Assembly (NCBI GenBank): GCA_026388155.1
Contig: JAPLKI010000013.1
Coordinates: 1 to 64,000, forward strand
Origin: Elusimicrobiota bacterium
GTDB lineage: Bacteria > Elusimicrobiota > Elusimicrobia > Elusimicrobiales > UBA9959
Direction of reading: 5' to 3'
Length of the DNA: 64,000 nucleotides
The translations under genes and the position numbers were made by a program. Shown here one piece after another: positions 51,922-60,291 of this stretch; the first letter of the stretch is position 1, and each line of letters opens with the position of its first letter. The notes beneath the pieces are model-generated. The model was not told the origin of the DNA, made no database searches, and saw only the letters and a program-made list of their open reading frames with translations.

Positions 51922-52138
51922 TTTGCCGTTTCCTCCTGAATATACCGTCCTGTCGTGCGTTCGAAAAACTTTCTGTCCCGCTACACTTCAAGTTTAGTCA
52001 AATTTTCGGTTTTGAGATAGAGGCGATAGGCCTAATCTTTCAAAGTTTATGGACCTATATGCGTTTGGGCACTTCAGTCGCCCGGAATCAGCGGGTCTGA
52101 GTTTGCCAGCCGCGGGGATTATCATGTAAACTTTACCA
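51922..52138. other. Divergent intergenic region with ATAGG...CCTAT words
   Basis: No gene. ATAGGCCTAATC (52026) and GGACCTATATG (52050) form an interrupted dyad similar to 53981. TAAACT (52127-52132) lies six bases before ATG 52139. Confidence 0.45.
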
Positions 52139-52990
52139 ATGGCCAGATTCTTTGACGCGCATAATCACATACAGAACTATGCCGGTCCGGTAGAAGATGC
52201 GGCAGCCCTGCTCAAAGCCGACGCCGCGGGCGTGGAACTTATGCTCTGCAACAGCACTTCACCTTTGGACTGGCAAAAAGTTATGGGGCTTGCCGTCGCG
52301 TATAAAAGCATTGTGCCCTGTTTCGGCCTGCACCCCTGGTTTATCAGGGAAGACGAGCCTGGCTGGCTCCATAACCTTGAGAGTTTTTTGCTGCACCACG
52401 CGTCTTCCTGCGTGGGGGAAATAGGTTTGGACGCCGCGAAAAGGGTCGAAGAGGATGAAGAGGTCGAAGAGGCCGAAGAGCCCAATATCACCTTGCAGGA
52501 GGGGGTTTTTGCGGCCCAACTGAGATTGGCCAAAATGCTGCAGCGGCCGGCCTGTGTGCATTGTGTGAAGGCCTGGGGCAGGATGATGAAAATAATAAGA
52601 ACGGAGCGGCCCGGCGCTTTCATGTTCCATTCCTACGGCGGTCCGGCCGAAATGGTGGAAGAGTTCGCCGCATTGGGCGCTTATTTTTCCTTCAGTGCCT
52701 CCATAATGAATCCGAGAAGGGAAAAGTTGCGGGAGGCGCTTCGGGCCGTGCCTCCCGAACGCCTGTTGTTTGAGACCGACGCGCCAAAGTCAGACATTAC
52801 GGGCCTGCGCTTAGACCTCTGGGGCCTGCCCCAGGTCGTTTCCGCCGCCGCGGTGATATTGGACCGGTCCGGGGAAAGTCTCGCAGAACTTTCCTGGGCC
52901 AACGGAATTAAATTTTTAGGGAATATCACCCCGGAAATTTTCAGGGAATATCGCCCCGGTACGAAAATAAAAAAATTCCGCCGCCCCTGA
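52139..52990 (+). CDS. TatD-family metal-dependent hydrolase
   Basis: 283 residues: FFDAHNHIQNYAG (metal HxH), CFGLHPWF, VGEIGLDA, RPACVHCVKAWG, FHSYGG and LLFETDAPKSD, all TatD metal-site motifs. TatD proteins are DNA exonucleases or D-aminoacyl-tRNA deacylases. An acidic insert, RVEEDEEVEEAEEPN, follows GLDAAK and comes from a near-repetitive GAAGAG-rich stretch. The start seems leaderless. A heptamer repeat begins directly after the stop codon. Confidence 0.87.
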   Translation: MARFFDAHNHIQNYAGPVEDAAALLKADAAGVELMLCNSTSPLDWQKVMGLAVAYKSIVPCFGLHPWFIREDEPGWLHNLESFLLHHASSCVGEIGLDAAKRVEEDEEVEEAEEPNITLQEGVFAAQLRLAKMLQRPACVHCVKAWGRMMKIIRTERPGAFMFHSYGGPAEMVEEFAALGAYFSFSASIMNPRREKLREALRAVPPERLLFETDAPKSDITGLRLDLWGLPQVVSAAAVILDRSGESLAELSWANGIKFLGNITPEIFREYRPGTKIKKFRRP

Positions 52991-53018
52991 TCGCTATTTG
53001 CCATTCGCTATTCGCTTC
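52991..53018 (-). repeat. Heptamer repeat block (TCGCTAT units) at the tatD stop
   Basis: TCGCTAT, TTGCCAT, TCGCTAT, TCGCTTC, beginning at the base after the TGA stop; the reverse complement of the GCGAATA family. Confidence 0.85.
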
Positions 53019-53025
53019 TTTTACT

Positions 53026-53784
53026 ATGCCCGAAGACAGGCTGGCGCGCATACGATTAATGGTGGGAGGAGCAGGCGTTGAACGCCTGAAAGCCTCTTTT
53101 GTCGTGGTGGCCGGGCTTGGCGCGGTGGGCAGTTATGCCGTGGAGGGTCTGGCCAGGGTGGGCGTTGGCCGCCTGCGGCTGGTGGACTTTGATATCATAA
53201 AAGCCAGCAATATTAACCGCCAGCTTTACGCTCTGGGCTCGACCATCGGCAAGCATAAGGCCGATATAGCCGCCGCCCGGGTGCTTGACATTAATCCTGA
53301 TTGCCGCGTGGAGCCGCTCAAAATTTTCGCCGCAGCCGAGAGTTTTGGCGCCATACTTGCGGACGCCCCTGACATGGTGATAGACGCCATAGACGCCATG
53401 GGCCCTAAAACCGAGCTTATAGCGGAAACACAAAAAAGAGGGCTGCGGCTTATCTCCTGTATGGGCGCGGCCCTGCGCACCGACCCTTCCGCCATCCGCG
53501 TAGGTCCTTTCTCCGAAGCTCGCGGCTGCCCGCTTGCGACCCGGCTCCGGTACTGGCTCAGGAAAAAGAACTCTCCCGCGCAGTTCACCTGTGTTTACTC
53601 CACTGAGCCTTTGGGCCGGCTGCGTCTGGACGCCCGTCAGGCCGCCGGGGCTGAAAAAGATTACTACGACCGCGGCCGCCAGCGGGCCGCTTTGGGCAGT
53701 CTGCCCACCGTTACGGGTATTTTCGGCCTTACTATAGCCAATACCGTCATACAAACGCTGCTTTCCGGAACAAAACCGAGATAA
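53026..53784 (+). CDS. tcdA: tRNA threonylcarbamoyladenosine dehydratase
   Basis: 252 residues of the ThiF/MoeB/E1-like fold: VVVAGLGAVGSYAVEGLARVG (ATP binding), LVDFDIIKASNINRQLYAL (with the Arg of the NRQ motif), DAIDAMGPKTELI and a late GCPLATRLRYWLRK, which place it with TcdA (CsdL/YgdL). It cyclises t6A37 of tRNA to ct6A with ATP. The gene follows tatD by 35 bp. ATG 53026 has no clear Shine-Dalgarno. Confidence 0.88.
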   Translation: MPEDRLARIRLMVGGAGVERLKASFVVVAGLGAVGSYAVEGLARVGVGRLRLVDFDIIKASNINRQLYALGSTIGKHKADIAAARVLDINPDCRVEPLKIFAAAESFGAILADAPDMVIDAIDAMGPKTELIAETQKRGLRLISCMGAALRTDPSAIRVGPFSEARGCPLATRLRYWLRKKNSPAQFTCVYSTEPLGRLRLDARQAAGAEKDYYDRGRQRAALGSLPTVTGIFGLTIANTVIQTLLSGTKPR

Positions 53785-53798
53785 ACCTTCAATTGCTG

Positions 53799-53884
53799 GT
53801 CGCAGGCAACAGGTTACGGTGAAACACATCGTTTAAGGATCTTACCTTAAGCTGCTTGTAACCTGTGCTCTTGTGACTTGTGAC
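53799..53884. repeat. Inverted pair of GTCACAR-type heptamer arrays
   Basis: Left GTCGCAG, GCAACAG, GTTACGG (53799-53819) and right CTTGTAACCTGTGCTCTTGTGACTTGTGAC-type units (53855-53884) oppose each other, starting 15 bases after the tcdA stop. Confidence 0.8.
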
Positions 53885-53908
53885 GGGCGGCTTTGCCGCT
53901 CTTCCCCC

Positions 53909-53936
53909 TTGACAAGTCAAGATATACTGCTATACT
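53909..53936 (+). promoter_or_regulatory. Sigma-70 promoter of the clostripain operon
   Basis: TTGACA (53909-53914), 16-bp spacer, TATACT (53931-53936). The upstream CCCCCTTGACAAGTCAA is identical to that at the ncRNA promoter (15821-15835). The 120-nt leader contains ATAGGTCTAAAGGCCTAT (53981-53998), an interrupted dyad. Confidence 0.8.
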
Positions 53937-54064
53937 ATTTATTGGACGCCGTCGATGAACAAGAAACAATTTTTGCGGGTATAGGTCTAAAGGCCTATTG
54001 TCCCATGGGGCTTAAGACCTTTGATAAAAGTCAAGCTATGTGCAAGAATATCCTAGAGGAAGTT

Positions 54065-55453
54065 ATGAAAAAGAATATCCTTTTAGCATTGGCGGTCGTG
54101 GCGGCTCTGGCTCTGGGCCTTGGGGCGCAGGATATTTCTTTTGATAAGCTTTACAGCGGCGGGACCGGTTTAAGCGCGGCTCCTGTATCCATGCCGGTTC
54201 CTGTTGCGGCGGCCGCGGCTGAGGCTCCGGCGCCGGCAACAGCCCCCGCCGAGCGCGAATGGCTGGTGCTGGTTTTCATAAACGGCCGCAACAATCTGGC
54301 GCCGGCGGCCATAATGGATGTGAACGAAATGGAAACGGTGGGTTCCACGGATAAAGTGGCCGTGACCGCCGAACTCGGAGTGGTTAACGACAGGGGAACT
54401 TCCGCCAGGTTCCTTATTGAGAAAGACACAAGGTTCCCTATCGCCAATATGGTGGATGGCGACGACGACCTTACCCATATCATCTCGAACGGGATCAAAG
54501 TGCCGAACGCCGACATGGGCAGCTGGAAGCATTTTGCCGATTTCGCAAAGTGGTCCATAAAAAAATACCCGGCCAAAAGGGTGATGGCCGTGCTTTGGAA
54601 CCACGGTTCGGGCCGCAAAGACATCGGCGGCGCCGACAACAGCGGCGCGGAGCTGGGCATAGCCTATGACGATACCACCAGAAATTTTATCCGCAACAAG
54701 CAGATAGCCATGGCGCTGGCCGAAATAGCGCGTTCCACCGGCAAGAAAGTGGACCTCTACGCTTCCGACGCCTGCCTGATGCAGATGGCGAGCGTGGCCT
54801 ATGAGCTTAAGGATAAAACCGATGTGGTGGTGGGCGCCGAAGAAATAGTGCCCGGCAACGGCTTCCCCTACGACACCATCCTTCAGGCGCTTAACTCAAA
54901 TCCCGGCGCGGACGCGGAAGGCCTCGGCCGCATTATCGTCGAGAAGTTCCACGATTTTTACGACGCCAATCAGGCCAGCACCCTGAACGCAAACGAAGGC
55001 ACCACCATTTCCGCCATAAGAACCTCGCAGTTGGACGGTTTTGTGCAGCTTTTAAACGCCTGGGTGAACGAGGCTAAAAAACCGGAGAACGCCGCCGTCT
55101 TTAAGCCGGCTATTTCAGGTACTCTCTCTTTTGAGTATAACAACAAGGGCCCTGATGACGGCTACAGCGCCCGCTCAAAAGATCTTTACGATTTTATCAA
55201 ACAGATAAACGCTAACCCCAAAGTTTCCCCGGCGCTCAAAGCCAAAGGCCAGGCCGTGCAGAGGTTCATCTCGGGCAGCCTGCTTATCGCCAACGCTAAC
55301 ACAGGGCCGAATGGTGATTACACCCGCGCGATGGGGCTGGCCGTTTATTTCCCGCAGATGATATACGACTCCAGTTATGATGAAACCAGATTTGCCGCCG
55401 ACAGCCTTTGGGACGACTTTATAAAGTTAATGCTCACGAGGCAGCAAAAGTAA
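54065..55453 (+). CDS. Secreted clostripain-like cysteine peptidase (family C11)
   Basis: 462 residues from ATG 54065, with AGAGGAAG ahead and a signal peptide ending LGLGAQ. After QDISFDKLYSGG and an Ala/Pro linker, the C11 domain shows LVFINGRNNL, VMAVLWNHGSG (catalytic His ~179), VDLYASDACLMQMASVAYEL (catalytic Cys ~237) and GAEEIVPGNGFPY. Clostripain cleaves after Arg or Lys and can act as an exported processing protease. First of three secreted-protein genes read together (54065, 55462, 57359). Confidence 0.9.
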   Translation: MKKNILLALAVVAALALGLGAQDISFDKLYSGGTGLSAAPVSMPVPVAAAAAEAPAPATAPAEREWLVLVFINGRNNLAPAAIMDVNEMETVGSTDKVAVTAELGVVNDRGTSARFLIEKDTRFPIANMVDGDDDLTHIISNGIKVPNADMGSWKHFADFAKWSIKKYPAKRVMAVLWNHGSGRKDIGGADNSGAELGIAYDDTTRNFIRNKQIAMALAEIARSTGKKVDLYASDACLMQMASVAYELKDKTDVVVGAEEIVPGNGFPYDTILQALNSNPGADAEGLGRIIVEKFHDFYDANQASTLNANEGTTISAIRTSQLDGFVQLLNAWVNEAKKPENAAVFKPAISGTLSFEYNNKGPDDGYSARSKDLYDFIKQINANPKVSPALKAKGQAVQRFISGSLLIANANTGPNGDYTRAMGLAVYFPQMIYDSSYDETRFAADSLWDDFIKLMLTRQQK

Positions 55454-55461
55454 GGTTTTTT

Positions 55462-57348
55462 ATGAGACGGAAAACGCTGAAAATAACCCGGTTCCTCGCG
55501 CTGGCCGCTTTGGCCGCGGGAACGGGTATTTGCGGCCTGAGCGCCCAGGAACTGACCAAAGAAGAATCTTCCCGGCTTAAGATCTATGAGGCGCAGATAA
55601 GCTCCGCCAACCCGGAGGGCGCGGCCAAATTTCTCGCGGACTCCGAGCTGCTGGATAAACTCATTATTTCAGACCCCCGCAAAGCCGCCGACTTACAATC
55701 AAAAGCCGGGGCGGTTACGGAGTATGAAAAACTGCTGGGTAAGAACTGGACGGCTGCCCAGGAGCGGAACCTGAGCGAAGCCATAGCCTCCCGCCTGCTG
55801 GACCAGTCGCCGCTTGCCAAAGTCGGCCTTGCCCCGGAGCCCGAGAAAACGCTGGACTGGGCGGCCAAATACGAGAAATATGACGCCGGCAAGACCGCTC
55901 TGCTGAAAAAATCGCTCAGAAACTGGGATGCGCTGTTCAATGGATATACTTTTTCCCCTCTATATCGCCATGGTTCTTTGGCGGCCTGGGAGGTAAAAAA
56001 TTCCACCGGCAACTTTTTAATGAACATCGTGAAGAGCGACGCCATTTTTAAGGGAAGCGAAGCCGATATGAAGGCGCTCTGGGAGACGATGACGCTGAAA
56101 GAGAGGAATAACTATATGACTCTCAAAGCGGGCCAGGCGCTTGACCGTTTTGTCGGCAGTTCCACCCGCAGCGACCCCGCCTTTGTTTCCTCCATAGGCA
56201 ACAGCGAGATCCTGGGTTACCTGGACGGCCCGGGCAATGGCCGCCTGCAAAAGTATATCGCCCAGATGAACGCGGTTGAACTTACTAAATCCAGGCTGAA
56301 ACCGGCCCAGTTGGCGAAACTTCAGGACCAGCCCATAGAGCAGCAGATCTATCTGCTGGGCAACGCTTTTGACAAGAGCGAGATAAAGGGCCCCGTTGCG
56401 GCGGAAAGAAAAATCGACAGCTTAAGGCAGTCAAAGCCCGGCGAAACCATATCCCCTCAAAATAACGAGCTGCTGGCCAAAATGCTCGGGCCCTCAATGC
56501 TTGCGGAGATAAAAGGAAACGTCGCCGGAGACAAGGTGGCCAAGTTCTACGCTTCGGGCGCAAGGCTCGATATTTCGATAGAGTCCTGCCAGGGCTGCTA
56601 CGCCAAGTATGACCCGTCCTCGCGCAAGATGATATTTGACTCCGAGCTCATACAACAGTATATGCGGGTCAATAATATTACCGCCGATTCCATGGTAAGC
56701 AGCAAGGAACAGCTTGCGGGCCTGAGCAAATACCTTTCACCCATGCTGGTGCATGAGGGCACGCACCAGATGCAGCACGCCTGGGCCGAAAAGGCCCGCG
56801 TTTACAAGCCCTATGTGGCGGAAGATGAGGAGGAGGCTGGTTCCATGGAAGCGCTTTACACCATGGGGAAACTTAAGAACGACCCCAAATTCAAAAGCAT
56901 GATGCTGAAAATGCGCGCTTCTTCCAGCAGCTACGCGGACAAACGGCTGGAGCTTGAAAGGACCTTCAGAAAGAACACCGATGAGTTCGGCGACAAGGTG
57001 AATCAGGACTATTATCCCGGTCTGCCCTCGTTCAGCGCGGCTTCCTCGCAAATACTCTCAGCAATATCGGGCGAACTGGAACGAAGGAATGCTCTGGCGC
57101 CGGCGGAGCTGGCTGGAATAGAGAACTCCGGCAAAAGCCTTGATGAAGCCAAGGCTATGACCACCCAGGAGCTGGCCGGTTCGGTGGGCGGGATAAAGAC
57201 CGCCGTTCTTAAAAAGATCCAGGACGATCTTCTGCATAAGAGTTTATACGAGGACCATTATCAAAACGGCAGTGAGTGGACCGGTTCCATGCGGCAGGTG
57301 GTTAAAACCACCGCGGCCGCGCCTAAGAGCAAAGTGCCCGCTCTGTGA
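55462..57348 (+). CDS. Secreted HExxH putative metallopeptidase
   Basis: 628 residues, ATG 55462, eight bases after the clostripain stop. A signal peptide ends GLSAQ. Long helical regions run to ~360. LVHEGTHQMQHAW (HEGTH ~431-435) is a zincin motif, and EDEEEAGSMEALYTM about 25 residues later offers a glutamate as third ligand, as in gluzincins. CQGCYAKYDPSSRKMIFDSEL lies ahead of the motif. I do not recognise the wider family. Translational coupling with a clostripain suggests joint extracellular proteolysis or mutual processing; inference only. Confidence 0.7.
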   Translation: MRRKTLKITRFLALAALAAGTGICGLSAQELTKEESSRLKIYEAQISSANPEGAAKFLADSELLDKLIISDPRKAADLQSKAGAVTEYEKLLGKNWTAAQERNLSEAIASRLLDQSPLAKVGLAPEPEKTLDWAAKYEKYDAGKTALLKKSLRNWDALFNGYTFSPLYRHGSLAAWEVKNSTGNFLMNIVKSDAIFKGSEADMKALWETMTLKERNNYMTLKAGQALDRFVGSSTRSDPAFVSSIGNSEILGYLDGPGNGRLQKYIAQMNAVELTKSRLKPAQLAKLQDQPIEQQIYLLGNAFDKSEIKGPVAAERKIDSLRQSKPGETISPQNNELLAKMLGPSMLAEIKGNVAGDKVAKFYASGARLDISIESCQGCYAKYDPSSRKMIFDSELIQQYMRVNNITADSMVSSKEQLAGLSKYLSPMLVHEGTHQMQHAWAEKARVYKPYVAEDEEEAGSMEALYTMGKLKNDPKFKSMMLKMRASSSSYADKRLELERTFRKNTDEFGDKVNQDYYPGLPSFSAASSQILSAISGELERRNALAPAELAGIENSGKSLDEAKAMTTQELAGSVGGIKTAVLKKIQDDLLHKSLYEDHYQNGSEWTGSMRQVVKTTAAAPKSKVPAL

Positions 57349-57358
57349 GGATCGCTAT

Positions 57359-57928
57359 ATGTTAAGAATTATCCTTATTCTGCTTATGACCGGAGCCCCG
57401 CTTTGGGCCGCAAAACCGGCCGCCGGCGTCCAGGGGAAAGAGTTTAAGGCTTTCTCCATGGACGGCTATTTTTCATGCGAGGTTCCTCAGAAATGGCAGC
57501 TGGAGAAAAAAGCCGATCAGGAGAAGATGGGGGTTTTTAAGATAGAGCTTATCGCCCCCGACGCGCAAAAGGTCCCTGTGACCTTATATGTTTCGTACTT
57601 TTCCAAAGGCAATAAATACTTCAAGGATTACAAGGACTATGTGGACAGCAATTCACAGGATGAGATGGCCGCGGCGACCGACAAATACAGCCCGGTAACG
57701 ACCAAAGCCCTGAACAAAAGGAAAGCGTTCGAGTTCGACCGCGAGGAAAAACATTATCTCCATCCCGAAAGCAAGTCGGACGAAAGCGTTATGCTCAGGG
57801 AAAAGTTCTATGTCCTGCCGGCTAAAGACGGATTCTTTGTCATGCATTTCTCGGCCCCCAAAGATATTTATTCAAAGCATCTTCCGGTTTTTGAGCGCGT
57901 GGCGCGCACCTTCAAGGGCCGTCCCTGA
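57359..57928 (+). CDS. Small secreted PsbP/DUF1795-like protein
   Basis: 189 residues from ATG 57359 with signal peptide ending PLWAAK. The pattern FKAFSMDGYFSCEVPQKWQ, then GVFKIELIAP, LREKFYVLPAKDGFFVMHFS and FERVARTFKG, resembles the PsbP/Mog1-like fold used by many small lipoproteins and secreted proteins. It ends the operon; a strong terminator lies between it and the convergent glpQ-like gene. Function unknown. Confidence 0.65.
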   Translation: MLRIILILLMTGAPLWAAKPAAGVQGKEFKAFSMDGYFSCEVPQKWQLEKKADQEKMGVFKIELIAPDAQKVPVTLYVSYFSKGNKYFKDYKDYVDSNSQDEMAAATDKYSPVTTKALNKRKAFEFDREEKHYLHPESKSDESVMLREKFYVLPAKDGFFVMHFSAPKDIYSKHLPVFERVARTFKGRP

Positions 57929-57950
57929 AAAAAGCAATTTCCCAACTTGA

Positions 57951-57979
57951 GATCCCCGGCCGGGCGGCCGGGGATTTTT
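57951..57979. terminator. Bidirectional terminator
   Basis: ATCCCCGGCC gggc GGCCGGGGAT followed by TTTT, between convergent genes. Confidence 0.9.
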
Positions 57980-57980
57980 A

Positions 57981-58862
57981 TTACCGGAGCTTCTTCGCCT
58001 TCAGATAGTCTATGAGATCGCCGGGGTAATCGGTAATTATGCCGTCTACGCCCCAGCTTATGGCGTTCTCTATATCTTTTTTATCGTTCAAGGTCCACGG
58101 CACCACCTGTATGCCGTTCTTGTGCAGATACTCCACCACATCTTTGTTTATCCACTTGAACTCCGGGCTGATAATGTCAGCCTGCGAACTTTTGGCGACC
58201 GCGACCAGGTCAACAAGCGTCGCTTCTATAAGCTGGGCTATCTTTATTTTAGGTTCCAGCTTTTTAGCCTCAACGAGCGTGCGCCAGTCAAACGATTGGA
58301 GTATGACGCGGTCCGTCAGACCGTATTTTTTGACCATGTCAACGAAGAGCTTCGCGAAGACCGCGGGAGGGGGTGACAGCTCAGGCTCCCCCGGAACGAG
58401 CTTGGTTTCTATGTTGAACCTTACCCTGGCCGCTGCCGGCTCGGTGGAAGCCAGAACCATCTGGAAAACTTCTTCCAGCGTGGGGATCCTTTCACCGGGG
58501 CTGGGCGCCTGGGCGGGGAATCTGGGGTTTTGCAGGGTGCCGCAGTCGTATTTTTTCACTTCCTCAAGGGTAAGCGAAATTATCGGAGCCGGGCTTGCCA
58601 GTTTCTTGCCGTCGGGGCCCAGACAGATATCCGGAATTATGGACTTTTCATGCGAAATGACTATAACCCCGTCTTTAGTCACGTTCATGTCCATCTCAAG
58701 CACGTCCACGCCTAAGCGCAGGGCTTCCCTGAAGGCGGACAGTGTGTTTTCGGGGCGCGTGCCGCGCGTTCCCCGGTGCCCGTGAACTTCTATCAATTTA
58801 GTCCCCTGCGACGCCAGTATACCCGGCGTCAGCAACAGGGCCGTAAAAATAATTTTTTTCAT
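57981..58862 (-). CDS. glpQ: Periplasmic glycerophosphodiester phosphodiesterase
   Basis: 293 residues with a signal peptide (ALLLTPGILAS). The GDPD motifs are clear: EVHGHRGTRGTRPENTLSAF (His/Arg/Glu), VLEMDMNVTKDGVIVISHE (Glu, Asp, His), FNIETKL, ILQSFDWRTL and VVPWTLNDKKDI, WGVDGIITDYPG. It hydrolyses glycerophosphodiesters to glycerol 3-phosphate and alcohol. The upstream neighbour (same strand) is a GlpT-type transporter that could import the product. Confidence 0.92.
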   Translation of the reverse strand: MKKIIFTALLLTPGILASQGTKLIEVHGHRGTRGTRPENTLSAFREALRLGVDVLEMDMNVTKDGVIVISHEKSIIPDICLGPDGKKLASPAPIISLTLEEVKKYDCGTLQNPRFPAQAPSPGERIPTLEEVFQMVLASTEPAAARVRFNIETKLVPGEPELSPPPAVFAKLFVDMVKKYGLTDRVILQSFDWRTLVEAKKLEPKIKIAQLIEATLVDLVAVAKSSQADIISPEFKWINKDVVEYLHKNGIQVVPWTLNDKKDIENAISWGVDGIITDYPGDLIDYLKAKKLR

Positions 58863-58893
58863 TTGTCCTCCAAAATAAACAAGGAACTCCTCC

Positions 58894-58921
58894 CCTAGTC
58901 GCTATTCGCTATTTGCTTCCC
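58894..58921 (-). repeat. Heptamer repeat forming the 3' end of the transporter gene
   Basis: CCTAGTC, GCTATTC, GCTATTT, GCTTCCC on the plus strand; on the reverse strand it encodes the last residues GKQIANSD and the stop codon. Confidence 0.85.
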
Positions 58922-60283
58922 CTGATGATGCACTTTCCAGGTCATGCCCATTAAAATTATGGACATGACGCAGGCGGCTAGCACCAGCTTAAAGCCGCCG
59001 TCCCAGCCCCAGCGGTCCACCACCCGGCCTATGCCCAGTTCCGCTATAACCGCTCCGCCCACATAGCCGAAAAAGCCGGTAAACCCGGCCGCCGTACCAG
59101 CGGCTTTCTTCGGCACAAGGTCCACCGCGCTTACCCCTATCAGCATGACCGGCCCGTAAACAAGGAAACCTATCAAGAACAATGTTACGGAGTCTATCAG
59201 AAAATGTCCGGCCGGATTTTTCCAGTAGATGTAAACCGCCGCCATTACCAGCGCCATGTATATCACGGAGATAGGTCCGCGGCGGCCTCCGAAGAACCTG
59301 TCGGAGGCCCAGCCGGCAAGCAGCGTGCCTGGAATGCCGGCGAATTCGTAGATAAAAAACTGCCAGCGCGCCAGACCCGCCGGGCATTGTTTAACGGCGC
59401 TTAAATAAGTGGGCGCCCAGTTCAGCACGCCGTAGCGCACCACATAAACGAACACATTGGCCACGGCTATAAGCCAGAGCATTTTATTGTTCAAAACATA
59501 TTTAACAAGTATTTCTTTGGCGCCCATTTCGCGCTCAGGGTCGGCCACGCCGGTATCGGGGTAATCGTTTTTGTATTCCTCGATGGGTGGCAGGCCCACG
59601 GATTGAGGCGTGTCGCGCAGAAAGATGAAGATCATAAGGCCGAGGGCTATTGAAATTGCTGCGGGAACATAGAAAATGACAAAAAAAGGCAGTTTCGCGC
59701 CATACGAGCCGCCCACGGCGAATAGGGCGGTCAGTATCAGCACGCCGTTTATTATGGGACCGGCGCTGCCGCCGCCCACATTGTGAGCCGTGTTCCATAT
59801 GGCGAACCGGGTGCCGCGCTCTGAGTCCGAGAACCAGTGGGTGAGCGTGCGTGCGCACGGGGCCCAACCCATCCCCTGCGCCCAGCCGTTCGCGAACCAC
59901 AATACGGCCATGGCCCAAAGGGCGGAGGCGAAGCCCGGGAATATGAGGTTTATAAGGCCGGAAAGTATAAGGCCGGTGCCCATGAAGTAGCGGGGGTTGG
60001 AACGGTCGGAAACATTGCCCATTACGAATTTGCTTATACCGTAAGCCACGGAAAGGCCGGTGGCTATAAGCCCCACATCCCCCTTGCTGAAACCGTAATT
60101 GTTTATAAGATAAGGTTTTGCGAGCGAAAAATTGTTGCGCACCAGATAAAAGCCCGCGTAGCCCCAGAAGATGGATAGCATTACCCGGAAGCGCATGGCC
60201 TTATATTTAGGGTCGATCTGTTCTTTTGGGACGCGCTCAATGTGGGCCGCCGGTTTGTAGACGGATAGAAGTTTGTTCAGCAT
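58895..60283 (-). CDS. glpT: OPA-family MFS transporter, GlpT-like
   Basis: 462 residues, twelve transmembrane helices. SIFWGYAGFYLVRNNFSLAKPYL, KFVMGNVSDRSNPRYFMG, WAQGMGWAPCARTLTHWFS and the RGTRFAIWNTAHNVGGGSAGP loop are those of the organophosphate:phosphate antiporters (GlpT/UhpT/PgtP). Glycerol 3-phosphate is the most likely substrate because a glycerophosphodiesterase follows 32 bp downstream. Hexose phosphate cannot be excluded. The C-terminal tail is a heptamer repeat. Confidence 0.85.
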   Translation of the reverse strand: MLNKLLSVYKPAAHIERVPKEQIDPKYKAMRFRVMLSIFWGYAGFYLVRNNFSLAKPYLINNYGFSKGDVGLIATGLSVAYGISKFVMGNVSDRSNPRYFMGTGLILSGLINLIFPGFASALWAMAVLWFANGWAQGMGWAPCARTLTHWFSDSERGTRFAIWNTAHNVGGGSAGPIINGVLILTALFAVGGSYGAKLPFFVIFYVPAAISIALGLMIFIFLRDTPQSVGLPPIEEYKNDYPDTGVADPEREMGAKEILVKYVLNNKMLWLIAVANVFVYVVRYGVLNWAPTYLSAVKQCPAGLARWQFFIYEFAGIPGTLLAGWASDRFFGGRRGPISVIYMALVMAAVYIYWKNPAGHFLIDSVTLFLIGFLVYGPVMLIGVSAVDLVPKKAAGTAAGFTGFFGYVGGAVIAELGIGRVVDRWGWDGGFKLVLAACVMSIILMGMTWKVHHQGKQIANSD

Positions 60284-60291
60284 GAGGTTTC

